From contig JAITAN010000064.1 of NCBI GenBank assembly GCA_031284105.1, positions 1 through 6,668 on the forward strand: a DNA stretch of 6,668 nt, in the 5' to 3' direction. The first letter of the stretch is position 1, and each line of letters begins with the position of its first letter. The translations under genes and the position numbers were made by a program. The DNA is from Treponema sp. GTDB lineage: Bacteria; Spirochaetota; Spirochaetia; Treponematales; Breznakiellaceae. The notes under the pieces are model-generated. The model had not been told where the DNA came from. It did no database searches and was given only the letters and a program-made list of their open reading frames with translations. This document shows positions 1 to 5,697 of this stretch, piece after piece.

Positions 1-77
1 GTGCGAGGTGGTGCGGCGAGGAGGTCTGACCTGCTTGGAGGTCTGAAGAGGAGGTGAGAGTAGAGGTAGAAGTCCGC
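1..77. repeat. Purine-rich leader with repeated GGAGGTCTGA
   Basis: The perfect 10-bp direct repeat GGAGGTCTGA occurs at 20-29 and 37-46, a 17-bp period. A third partial copy (GGAGGTGAG) lies at 50-58, and further GAGGT words sit at 5-9 and 63-67. AGGAGGT, the ideal Shine-Dalgarno word, occurs at 19-25 and 49-55, but no start codon follows at a usable distance. Frame 1 is open from base 1 to a TGA at 55-57, so this could be the 3' tail of an upstream gene cut by the window edge. The repetitive composition makes that uncertain. Confidence 0.4.
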
Positions 78-106
78 TTGTTTTTGCTATAGGGGTATGC
101 TACACT
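78..106 (+). promoter_or_regulatory. Sigma70-type promoter of the isomerase-like gene
   Basis: A -35 box TTGTTT (78-83) is separated by exactly 17 bp from a -10 box TACACT (101-106), and an extended -10 TG lies at 98-99. Counting the last base of the -10 box as -7 places +1 at base 113, the A of the start codon. The mRNA may therefore be leaderless, which fits the absence of a Shine-Dalgarno sequence before that ATG. An alternative extended -10 reading, TGCTATAGG (85-93), overlaps it and is the part shared with the sequence upstream of the lipoprotein gene at 5772. Confidence 0.45.
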
Positions 107-112
107 ACGCCT

Positions 113-940
113 ATGTTACACTTTGGTCTCCGCGCGCATGATTACGGCAGGCTGGCTCCGGAAGCGCTGGCGGAAAGCCTCGCGCCGTATAAACCTGCGT
201 CAATTCAGCTTGCCCTGTCAAAGGCACTGCGCGACTCCCCGAAAGACGGATGCATCAGCTCCGGTTACGCTCGTTCTGTTAGGCGTATCTTTGAGAAACA
301 AGATATTCCCATCGCCGTGCTCGGCTGTTATATCAATCCGGTGCACCCTGATGCGGATATGCGGGAAAAGATGCTTCGCCGTTTTGAGGAACATCTCTGC
401 TTTGCGCCGGATTTCGGCTGTTCCATAGTCGGCACCGAGACCGGCTCCTGCAATCCTGACTGCTCATGGCATCCCGATACCCAAAAGCGTGAAACGTTTG
501 ACCTGCTTTGTTCCTCCATTGAACGCCTCCTCAACGCCGCGGAAAAACGCGGCGCCATAATCGGCGTTGAAGCGGTGGCGGATCAGCATACCGTTTCTTC
601 CATAGCGCTGATGGAACAACTCCTCGTCCGGTTTCCTTCCCCCTGTCTCAAGGTCATTTACGATCCGGTAAACCTTGTTCCCCTTGCGGGATTAACCGAA
701 CCGCAGGAAGCCTTCTTTACCCGCGCGTTTGACGCCTTTCACGGACGCATCGCTGCGATTCACGCCAAAGACTTTCGCATGGAAAACGGCGAAAAGATCA
801 ACGGTCTGAGCGCCGGTACCGGCGAAATGGACTACAAGACCTTTTTTCGCCTGCTTGAGCAAAGAACGCCCGGCATTGACATTCTTCTGGAGAACAGCGT
901 ACATCAGACCATCGCGCTCATGCGGAGCATGAGCGTTTAG
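113..940 (+). CDS. Sugar-phosphate isomerase/epimerase-like TIM-barrel protein
   Basis: A 275-residue protein of the xylose isomerase-like / AP-endonuclease-2 TIM-barrel superfamily, whose members are metal-dependent sugar isomerases, epimerases and related enzymes. Visible landmarks are the four acidic or histidine metal-ligand positions at the expected strand ends: Glu153 (GVEAV), Asp184 (IYDPVN), His217 (IHAKD) and Glu260 (LLENS). The usual second residue of the Asp-x-x-His motif is Asn187 here. There is no signal peptide, so it is cytoplasmic, and the length is normal for the family. The ATG at 113 is the first possible start in this frame. No Shine-Dalgarno precedes it, but the promoter places +1 on or next to it. 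The substrate cannot be read from the sequence. The downstream GH28 gene on the same strand hints at plant-sugar metabolism, but the 306-bp gap argues against a tight operon. The fold is fairly certain; the specific function is not. Confidence 0.85.
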   Translation: MLHFGLRAHDYGRLAPEALAESLAPYKPASIQLALSKALRDSPKDGCISSGYARSVRRIFEKQDIPIAVLGCYINPVHPDADMREKMLRRFEEHLCFAPDFGCSIVGTETGSCNPDCSWHPDTQKRETFDLLCSSIERLLNAAEKRGAIIGVEAVADQHTVSSIALMEQLLVRFPSPCLKVIYDPVNLVPLAGLTEPQEAFFTRAFDAFHGRIAAIHAKDFRMENGEKINGLSAGTGEMDYKTFFRLLEQRTPGIDILLENSVHQTIALMRSMSV

Positions 941-1246
941 AAACGCGTGCAATCTTTTCCGGCTTCAGCGAGAGAGAAAACCGCGGCTCATGTTCAGCGG
1001 GACAAATAAAAGCCGCCCCGTAGTGAAAAATGAAGCGGTTCGCGGAAGAACGAGTACGCCGCTACTACCGGCCGATGCCCAAGGGTTCATTCGCCGCCTA
1101 CCGTCCGCCGCATTGAAAAGGTCCCTCCGCATTGACTTTGAAATTCAGAGCAATGTCAGAAGAATACAACAATCAAACTGAATATTTTCAGAAATGCGTT
1201 TTATTGTTCATTGCCATAGGAGCATTTCATAGTAAGGGGTACCTAA
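941..1246. other. Intergenic region without a convincing gene
   Basis: No RNA gene, terminator or convincing coding sequence is seen after the isomerase-like gene. A 28-codon ATG frame (1030-1116) lacks a ribosome binding site, as does a 63-codon frame at 990-1181. Both are likely chance, although the first half is GC-rich like coding DNA and could be decayed sequence. From about 1140 the DNA becomes AT-rich, as expected for a promoter region of the next gene. TTGACT (1132-1137) and TTGAAA (1138-1143) are -35-like but have no well-spaced -10 box. A 7-bp inverted repeat, GAAATGC (1191-1197) with GCATTTC (1222-1228), lies just before the next ribosome binding site and is close to chance expectation. 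Confidence 0.5.
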
Positions 1247-1249
1247 GTG
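1234..1249 (+). promoter_or_regulatory. Ribosome binding site and GTG start of the GH28 gene
   Basis: AAGGGG (1234-1239) lies 7 nt upstream of GTG (1247-1249). An in-frame TAG at 1217-1219 rules out a longer protein, and no ATG lies between that stop and the GTG. The GTG is therefore the best start. The protein then begins MIERSITSFGANGDG, matching the usual start of the GH28 parallel beta-helix. Confidence 0.75.
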
Positions 1250-2578
1250 ATTGAACGGAGCATTACTTCATTCGGGGCAAATGGAGACGGACAATACGAT
1301 AATTCGGAAGCTTTTTCCGCGGCGTTTAATGCCATAAAAGAAGCCGGAGGCGGAATTCTCCATATCGGCAAGGGGATATGGAAAACAGGACCCATTGAGG
1401 TTTTTTCCAATACGACGCTTTACCTTGAAGAAGGCGGCCTGATTAGTTTTATTCCTGAACCTGATTATTACAAACCTGTTTGGACGCGGTGGGAAGGAGT
1501 CGAATGTTACGGGATGCATCCCCTTGTTTTTGCTAATAATCAGGAGCATATCCGTATTATAGGTAAAGGCGCGTTTGACGGGTCAGGTGCGGTATGGTGG
1601 GCAATGTTACGGGAAAAACATAAGAGCGGACAGAAATTACCGGTAACAGTGATTGAACGAGACTTGGCCCGCCTTAATCCGGGGTATGAACGACAGCCGT
1701 CAGGAGGCGGCAGCCGGGAAATGCAGTTTCTGCGCCCGCCCCTTGTGCAATTTAGGAATTGTACCGGTATTTACCTTGAAGGGTTTTCATTGCAAAATTC
1801 GCCATTTTGGACATTGCATCCGGTATTCTGCAATGATATTACAATACGAGATATAAAAATAACCAACCCTGCCGATGCGCCTAACACCGACGGTATGGAT
1901 ATAGATTCTTGTGAAAACGTACTGATTGAACGCTGCGAGGTTGCCGTAGGAGATGACGGCATTGCAATCAAATCCGGTTCCGGTGAAGACGGCATAAAAG
2001 TACATAAACCTTCGCAAAATATTACGGTCAGGCATTGTACCGTGAAAGATGGGCATGGCGGTATTGTCATCGGCAGCGAAACCGCAGCCGGTATTTTCAA
2101 TGTTACGGCCGAACACTGTCTTTTTCAAGGAACCGATAGGGGCATCCGCATAAAAACACGGCGGGGGCGAGGCGGTCAAATCGGTAATTTGCATTTCAAG
2201 CATTTAACTATGGAAAACAACCTCTGTCCCGTGGTCATCAATATGTTCTACCGGTGCGGCGCCGCATTATCTGACGGGTGGTTTACGCTCGATCCTATGC
2301 CGGTAGTCTATACAACGCCGTCAATAAAAAACATTATCATTGAAGATATAAAGGCAACCGGATGCAGGGCTTCGGCAGGGTTCATAGCCGGACTTCCCGA
2401 ATCGCCGGTTAGAAATCTGTCCATTGCCGACAGTGAATTTTATACAAGCGAAAACGATCCGGCGCATCCTGATGAATCGGATATGTTTCTCGGTTTGCCT
2501 CCGGCGGAGACCAAATCGTTCAGAATACTCAATGCGTATGAGCCGGTATTTTCCAATGTCAATATAGTAAGTAATTAA
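1247..2578 (+). CDS. GH28 family polygalacturonase-type glycoside hydrolase
   Basis: A 443-residue right-handed parallel beta-helix enzyme of glycoside hydrolase family 28, which hydrolyses alpha-1,4-galacturonide links in pectin or its fragments by inversion. All the catalytic signatures are present in order: Asn213-Thr-Asp215 (NTDG), Gly235-Asp236-Asp237 (GDDG), Gly-His270-Gly, and Arg301-Ile-Lys303 (RIK). The N-terminus FGANGDGQYDNSEAF is the typical opening of bacterial GH28 proteins. There is no signal peptide or lipobox. The enzyme therefore probably acts in the cytoplasm on imported oligogalacturonides as an exo-type enzyme, not on intact pectin. Rhamnogalacturonan or other GH28 specificities cannot be excluded. 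The gene stands alone on the plus strand between two substantial gaps. Its codons are somewhat more AT-rich than those of groEL or the lipoprotein gene, which could reflect horizontal origin or lower expression. Confidence 0.92.
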   Translation: MIERSITSFGANGDGQYDNSEAFSAAFNAIKEAGGGILHIGKGIWKTGPIEVFSNTTLYLEEGGLISFIPEPDYYKPVWTRWEGVECYGMHPLVFANNQEHIRIIGKGAFDGSGAVWWAMLREKHKSGQKLPVTVIERDLARLNPGYERQPSGGGSREMQFLRPPLVQFRNCTGIYLEGFSLQNSPFWTLHPVFCNDITIRDIKITNPADAPNTDGMDIDSCENVLIERCEVAVGDDGIAIKSGSGEDGIKVHKPSQNITVRHCTVKDGHGGIVIGSETAAGIFNVTAEHCLFQGTDRGIRIKTRRGRGGQIGNLHFKHLTMENNLCPVVINMFYRCGAALSDGWFTLDPMPVVYTTPSIKNIIIEDIKATGCRASAGFIAGLPESPVRNLSIADSEFYTSENDPAHPDESDMFLGLPPAETKSFRILNAYEPVFSNVNIVSN

Positions 2579-2587
2579 GCGTATCGC

Positions 2588-2601
2588 CGCCGGTTCCGGC
2601 G
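2588..2601 (+). terminator. GC-rich hairpin after the GH28 gene, weak terminator candidate
   Basis: CGCCGG, a TT centre and CCGGCG form a perfect palindrome 9 bases after the GH28 stop codon (effectively a 5-bp stem with a GTTC loop). No T-run follows directly; the nearest pyrimidine-rich stretch is about 26 bases further on. It could pause or stabilise the transcript end, but it is not a clear intrinsic terminator. Confidence 0.3.
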
Positions 2602-2636
2602 CATTCAAACGGGTATGGATAATCACAATTTTCTTC

Positions 2637-2665
2637 TTGCCGTTATACAACTTTTTTAGTATTTT
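2637..2665 (+). promoter_or_regulatory. Possible distal groEL promoter
   Basis: TTGCCG (2637-2642), a 17-bp spacer and TATTTT (2660-2665) give four of six matches in each box of the sigma70 consensus. A TATATT (2665-2670) overlaps it downstream. If used, the groEL mRNA would carry a leader of about 155 nt containing several hairpins. A competing start could use the TATAAA at 2786-2791, which has no good -35 box. Confidence 0.3.
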
Positions 2666-2671
2666 ATATTC

Positions 2672-2759
2672 AAACCTCATAGAAACCGTTTACAACGAGG
2701 TTTCATACAAGTTACTGTGAGTAACCGAGGTATTATTTCATTCAAACCGGTAATCCGGT
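2672..2759 (+). repeat. Cluster of small inverted repeats upstream of groEL
   Basis: AAACCTC (2672-2678) can pair with GAGGTTT (2697-2703). GAAACC (2682-2687) can pair with the overlapping GGTTTC (2699-2704), so these two hairpins exclude each other. GTTACT-GTG-AGTAAC (2711-2725) is a perfect 6-bp hairpin. ACCGG-TAAT-CCGGT (2746-2759) is a 5-bp hairpin with a tetraloop. The octamer ATTCAAAC occurs at 2603-2610, 2668-2675 and 2740-2747, and CGAGGT occurs at 2696-2701 and 2726-2731. Individually each is weak; together they suggest a structured leader or clustered regulator sites. Confidence 0.35.
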
Positions 2760-2764
2760 GGTAA

Positions 2765-2806
2765 AACGGACTTTTATGTATGGGATATAAAAATAAAAAG
2801 TCCGTT
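2765..2806 (+). promoter_or_regulatory. Perfect 11-bp inverted repeat before groEL, candidate operator
   Basis: AACGGACTTTT (2765-2775) and AAAAGTCCGTT (2796-2806) are exact inverted copies separated by 20 bp. The spacer contains TATAAA (2786-2791), which could be a -10 box, so a protein bound to both arms could block transcription. The right arm ends 7 bases before the Shine-Dalgarno sequence. It is not the CIRCE element of HrcA (TTAGCACTC, 9-bp spacer, GAGTGCTAA), which I do not find here. As RNA it would form an 11-bp hairpin that leaves the ribosome binding site free. Its presence is certain; an operator role is inferred. Confidence 0.5.
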
Positions 2807-2813
2807 AATTAAG

Positions 2814-2825
2814 AAGGAGAAAGAC
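2814..2825 (+). promoter_or_regulatory. Strong ribosome binding site of groEL
   Basis: AAGGAG (2814-2819) lies 6 nt before the ATG at 2826. It is the strongest Shine-Dalgarno sequence before any gene in the window, as expected for an abundant chaperone, and it fixes the start codon. Confidence 0.85.
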
Positions 2826-4466
2826 ATGGCAAAACAGTTGATGTTCAACGAAGAAGCGCGGCGCAAACTGCTTGACGGCGTTGAGCAGATTTCAAAGTCG
2901 GTTAAGGTTACCCTTGGTCCCAAAGGACGGACGGTTCTTTTGGACAAGAAATTCGGCGCCCCGACCATCACCAAAGACGGCGTCTCCGTTGCAAAGGAAA
3001 TCGAACTCGCGGACCCGTATGAAAACATGGGCGCGCAGCTCCTCAAAGAAGTGGCGACCAAGACCAATGACCTTGCTGGAGACGGTACTACCACCGCTAC
3101 AGTCCTAGCCTATTCCTTGGTAAAAGAAGGCCTTAAAGCTGTGGCTGCGGGCATGACTCCTATCGAGCTGAAACGCGGTATTGACAAGGCTGTCGAAATT
3201 GCGGTTGAAGAGATCAGGAAGAACTCCAAAGAAATCAAAGACAAAGAAGAGATTTCCCATGTTGCATCCGTTTCCGCGAATAACGATATGGAAATCGGCA
3301 ACACCATTGCGGATGCTATGGCGAAAGTGGGGAAAGACGGCGTTATCACGGTCGAAGAATCCAAGACCATGAATACTTCCATCGACTTTGTCGAAGGTAT
3401 GCAATTCGACCGCGGGTATATTTCGGCGTACTTTGTTACGGATCGGGACACCATGACCAGTGTTTACGAAGATGCTTACATCCTTATCCACGACAAGAAA
3501 ATCTCCACGATGAAGGATATTCTTCCCTTGCTTGAAAAAATCGCGCAGAGCAACAAACCGCTCCTCATCATCGCGGAAGATGTTGACGGCGAGGCCCTCT
3601 CCACGCTGGTTCTGAACAGTCTGCGTGGAACGCTCCGAACCTGCGCGGTTAAAGCGCCCGGTTTCGGCGACCGCCGCAAGGCAATGCTTGAAGATATTGC
3701 CATCCTCACCGGCGGACAGGTTATCACCGAAGAACTCGGTCTTAAACTGGAAAATACCGGCATCGATCAGCTCGGTAAGGCGAAGACCATCAAGATCGAC
3801 AAAGACAACACCACCATCATCAACGGCAACGGCAAGGCGAAAGAGATTACCGACCGCATCGCCCAAATCAAGGCGCAGATCGAAGACACCACCAGCGACT
3901 ATGACCGTGAGAAATTGCAGGAGCGGCTTGCCAAACTGGCGGGCGGCGTTGCGGTTATCAGCGTCGGCGCGGCGACCGAAGTGGAGCTCAAAGAGAAGAA
4001 ACACCGGGTGGAAGACGCGCTCTCCGCGACTCGCGCCGGCGTTGAGGAAGGTATCGTACCGGGCGGCGGACTTGCATTGATTCAGGCTGTTCGCGCGCTT
4101 GAAAAAGCTGCGGTCAAGGATCTGAGCGATGACGAAAAGGTAGGCTTTAAGATCGTAAAACGCGCGCTTGAGGAACCGATCCGCCAGATAGCGGAAAACG
4201 CGGGGCTTGACGGCGCGGTCATTGCCGATAAGGCGAAAGTCTCCAAACCGGGCGTTGGTTTTGATGCGGCAAACATGAAGTGGGTTGATATGGTTGAGGC
4301 AGGCATTATCGATCCGGCAAAGGTTACCCGCTCCGCACTCCAGAACGCGGCGTCCATTGCGGGACTCCTCCTCACCACCGAGTGCGCCATCACCGACATC
4401 CCCGAAAAGAAGGAACCCGCTCCGGCCGGCGGCGGCATGGGCGGTATGGGCGGCATGGATTACTAA
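2826..4466 (+). CDS. groEL: Chaperonin GroEL (Hsp60, 60 kDa chaperonin)
   Basis: A complete 546-residue GroEL, the ATP-driven double-ring chaperonin that folds cytosolic proteins together with the GroES lid. Key sites are present: the nucleotide-binding TLGPKGR (29-35), GAPTITKDGV (44-53) with Asp51, and AGDGTTTA (84-91) with Asp86, the counterpart of E. coli Asp87. Also present are the apical-domain stretch around residues 190-375, and VEDALSATR with Asp397, the counterpart of Asp398. The C-terminus is the flexible GGM-repeat tail ending MDY. In the conserved cpn60 signature AGVEEGIVPGGG (404-415), Gly405 stands where Ala or Ser is usual. From memory, the sequence is closest to treponemal GroEL. 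groES is not adjacent, which I recall as normal for spirochaetes. A strong ribosome binding site, a nearby inverted repeat and a good terminator suggest a single-gene transcript. No other product is plausible. Confidence 0.99.
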   Translation: MAKQLMFNEEARRKLLDGVEQISKSVKVTLGPKGRTVLLDKKFGAPTITKDGVSVAKEIELADPYENMGAQLLKEVATKTNDLAGDGTTTATVLAYSLVKEGLKAVAAGMTPIELKRGIDKAVEIAVEEIRKNSKEIKDKEEISHVASVSANNDMEIGNTIADAMAKVGKDGVITVEESKTMNTSIDFVEGMQFDRGYISAYFVTDRDTMTSVYEDAYILIHDKKISTMKDILPLLEKIAQSNKPLLIIAEDVDGEALSTLVLNSLRGTLRTCAVKAPGFGDRRKAMLEDIAILTGGQVITEELGLKLENTGIDQLGKAKTIKIDKDNTTIINGNGKAKEITDRIAQIKAQIEDTTSDYDREKLQERLAKLAGGVAVISVGAATEVELKEKKHRVEDALSATRAGVEEGIVPGGGLALIQAVRALEKAAVKDLSDDEKVGFKIVKRALEEPIRQIAENAGLDGAVIADKAKVSKPGVGFDAANMKWVDMVEAGIIDPAKVTRSALQNAASIAGLLLTTECAITDIPEKKEPAPAGGGMGGMGGMDY

Positions 4467-4476
4467 TCCGCGTCCG

Positions 4477-4494
4477 GCGCGGCTTCGCCCGCGC
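4477..4494 (+). other. GC-rich hairpin just after groEL
   Basis: GCGCGG (4477-4482) and CCGCGC (4489-4494) pair perfectly around a loop containing TTCG, a sequence that stabilises RNA hairpins. It starts 10 bases after the groEL stop codon and has no T-run. It may protect the 3' end of the mRNA, with termination occurring at the next hairpin. Confidence 0.4.
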
Positions 4495-4531
4495 GGTAGA
4501 AAAACGGTTATTGTAAGAATATCAGTCCTTC

Positions 4532-4560
4532 GGGCTTTCCCATTGGGAAAGCCCTTTTTT
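4532..4560 (+). terminator. Intrinsic terminator of groEL
   Basis: A perfect 10-bp stem, GGGCTTTCCC (4532-4541) with GGGAAAGCCC (4545-4554), closes a 3-nt ATT loop and is followed directly by six T (4555-4560). This is a classic Rho-independent terminator for plus-strand transcription from groEL. On the minus strand the hairpin is not followed by a T-run, so it should act in one direction only. Confidence 0.95.
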
Positions 4561-4569
4561 ATTTCAACC

Positions 4570-4939
4570 CTATTTTTGAAGCGCGGCTTCAAGCGCGCCG
4601 CTTGACAATCGGTGGAGATAGAGGGCGGCAACCGCCGCAGGAAGCAAGGGACAAGGCTCGCCTTTAGCCCTTGTTATACGGCGTAGGCTGTCAACCCCAT
4701 CGCTTTCACGCCGCCCTTTCAACAGCGGCTCGGCTTCTTCTTCAAAACGCTCCCCATCTCATGGTTCCCGCAGCAATCCGCTCTTGCCGTCAACGCCGCC
4801 GTAAGCCTCAAACAACGCATGGCTGCCGAACCAATCGTCTTCCCGCCGTTTTTCAAACCTTCAAATCTTCAAACCGCGGATCCTCTTTGCCGTCTTTGTA
4901 TGTATATGGCGCAAAGGCCGTTTTTACCGCAATCATCAT
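4570..4939 (-). pseudogene. Decayed gene of unknown function, minus strand
   Basis: Joining two minus-strand frames gives a protein-like sequence. From ATG at 4937-4939 it reads MMIAVKTAFAPYTYKDGKED then PRFE. A frame change follows at the triple 8-bp repeat (4852-4875), then KRREDDWFGSHALFEAYGG and VDGKSGLLREP. An in-frame TGA (4759-4761) comes next, then DGERFEEEAEPLLKGRRESD and onward to a TAG at 4570-4572. If only one copy of the 8-bp unit were present, the two frames would join exactly as DPRFEKRREDDWF. If the TGA were CGA, the remaining frame would run through. Hydrophilic, acid-rich coding-like composition continues past the stop. I do not recognise the family. The 5' end is uncertain and there is no ribosome binding site at the ATG. 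Chance open frames are the alternative. Confidence 0.5.
4852..4875. repeat. Three tandem 8-bp units (TTCAAACC / TTCAAATC)
   Basis: On the plus strand the units are TTCAAACC (4852-4859), TTCAAATC (4860-4867) and TTCAAACC (4868-4875). Because 8 is not a multiple of 3, a copy-number change shifts the reading frame. The repeat lies exactly where the minus-strand pseudogene changes frame. Removing two units restores a continuous frame there. Confidence 0.8.
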
Positions 4940-5012
4940 AAGAATAGGCAATGGAGAATGAACCGCGGCCGCGCTTATGCCATAGCAGGGGAAGTCCGCT
5001 CTTCTTTCTCCC

Positions 5013-5482
5013 ATGATACTTCCTTCTTTAATCATAGGCTTACCTTCCCGTCCTTTCAAGCGGGGGAGATCGTTCTACCGGCGTTTTATCGAACATCCGG
5101 CCGTTACGCCGGAGCAGCTTATGGACGCGGGCTTTCAGCCTCCCGCGCCGCGCACGCCGGACGTTGCGCCCGCGGCGTGCCCCGAAGCGGAAGCGGACGG
5201 CTCGGTCAGCCGGCAGCTCGCCATCCGCTTCCGGGACAGGGGGCCGTGGGCCGGGGGAAGCCGGACAAGGCGCATGGAGCGGAAATCCGCCGGTCCCTAC
5301 TTGACCATGATCCCGCGGACGAAAACGAGCTTACGGCCGGCGGCTTCGACACGGCAAGCCCCTTTACGCTCACGTTTAGCGAGAGCCAACGGGGGAAGCG
5401 CGTCTATTTCGTGCTGCGCCGCGAAAGCCATACCAGCCTGAAGGGGCCGTGGCGCGGGATTTACTCGGCAATCATCCCGTGA
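5013..5482 (+). pseudogene. Frameshifted remnant of a treponemal conserved hypothetical gene
   Basis: Two overlapping plus-strand frames each hold half of one recognisable protein. The first (from ATG 5013) reads MILPSLIIGLPSR, later RRFIEHPAVTPEQLMDAG, PEAEADGSV and RQLAIRFRDRG. The second takes over between about 5238 and 5258 and reads RGKPDKAHGAEIRR, GGFDTASPFTLTFSESQRGK, RVYFVLRRES, KGPWRGIYSAIIP and a TGA at 5480-5482. From memory, this order (MILPS start, a helical N-terminal part, VTPEQ, then an FDTASPFTL...KGPW...AIIP end) matches proteins of roughly 200 residues, of unknown function, in gut treponemes. Two G5 runs (5239-5243, 5253-5257) sit in the switch zone, so loss of one G would explain it. 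The N-terminal helical part also looks shortened and there is no ribosome binding site, which together favour true decay over a sequencing slip. Confidence 0.65.
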
Positions 5483-5489
5483 AGCACAA

Positions 5490-5511
5490 GTCCGCCTGCC
5501 CGTGAGCGGAC
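5490..5511 (+). other. Hairpin after the frameshifted remnant
   Basis: GTCCGC (5490-5495) and GCGGAC (5506-5511) form a 6-bp stem with a 10-nt loop, starting 7 bases after the TGA of the pseudogene. There is no T-run, so it is at best a weak or relic terminator. Confidence 0.3.
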
Positions 5512-5590
5512 GGCAATGGAAACGGCGGGCTCCGCGCGGCCCGAAGCATCCTTGGCTCCGTGCGGGTTAGCTCGCCGTGAAGACGGGGGT

Positions 5591-5697
5591 ACCGGCGGGG
5601 GTTTTACAAACCCACCGGCGGGGCGTTGCGGGCCGGAGCCCCCGCAGAGGGGGAAGCGGAAGCCCCGCCTAAGCCCGCGTGCGGACGGCGCGGGGCT
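5591..5697. repeat. GC-rich hairpin cluster in the spacer before the lipoprotein gene
   Basis: The spacer 5483-5771 contains no convincing gene and is markedly GC-rich up to about 5735. It holds a 10-bp direct repeat, ACCGGCGGGG (5591-5600 and 5614-5623). Three hairpins follow: GGGTTT-TAC-AAACCC (5599-5613), CCCCC-GCAGA-GGGGG (5639-5653), and AGCCCCGC (5661-5668) with GCGGGGCT (5690-5697), the last enclosing a small CCGC/GCGG stem. This could be a dispersed repeat element, a relic of decayed coding DNA, or a structured leader. Confidence 0.4.

Noticed and set aside
990..1181. 63-codon plus-strand frame between the first two genes
   Set aside because: No Shine-Dalgarno sequence, low-complexity basic translation and no recognisable motif.
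1191..1228. 7-bp inverted repeat GAAATGC / GCATTTC before the GH28 gene
   Set aside because: With a 24-nt spacer in a 300-bp gap, a 7-bp match is close to what chance would give. It is noted only as a possible site.
1787..2203. 138-codon minus-strand frame within the GH28 gene
   Set aside because: The plus-strand frame carries all GH28 catalytic motifs. The minus frame has no ribosome binding site or recognisable domain.
2826..4466. Possibility that the missing groES indicates a deletion
   Set aside because: From memory, spirochaetes commonly carry groEL and groES at separate loci, so a lone groEL is not unusual here.
3105..4631. 508-codon open frame on the minus strand
   Set aside because: It lies almost wholly antisense to the unmistakable groEL gene. 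Long antisense frames are a common by-product of GC-biased codon use, and its translation resembles no known protein.
4651..4674. Hairpin ACAAGG / CCTTGT
   Set aside because: It has a short 6-bp stem with no T-run and lies inside the decayed minus-strand coding sequence, so no separate function is supported.
4671..4961. 96-codon plus-strand frame
   Set aside because: It is antisense to the more protein-like minus-strand remnant, has no ribosome binding site, and its translation is rich in Ser, Arg and Pro, as expected of an off-frame reading.
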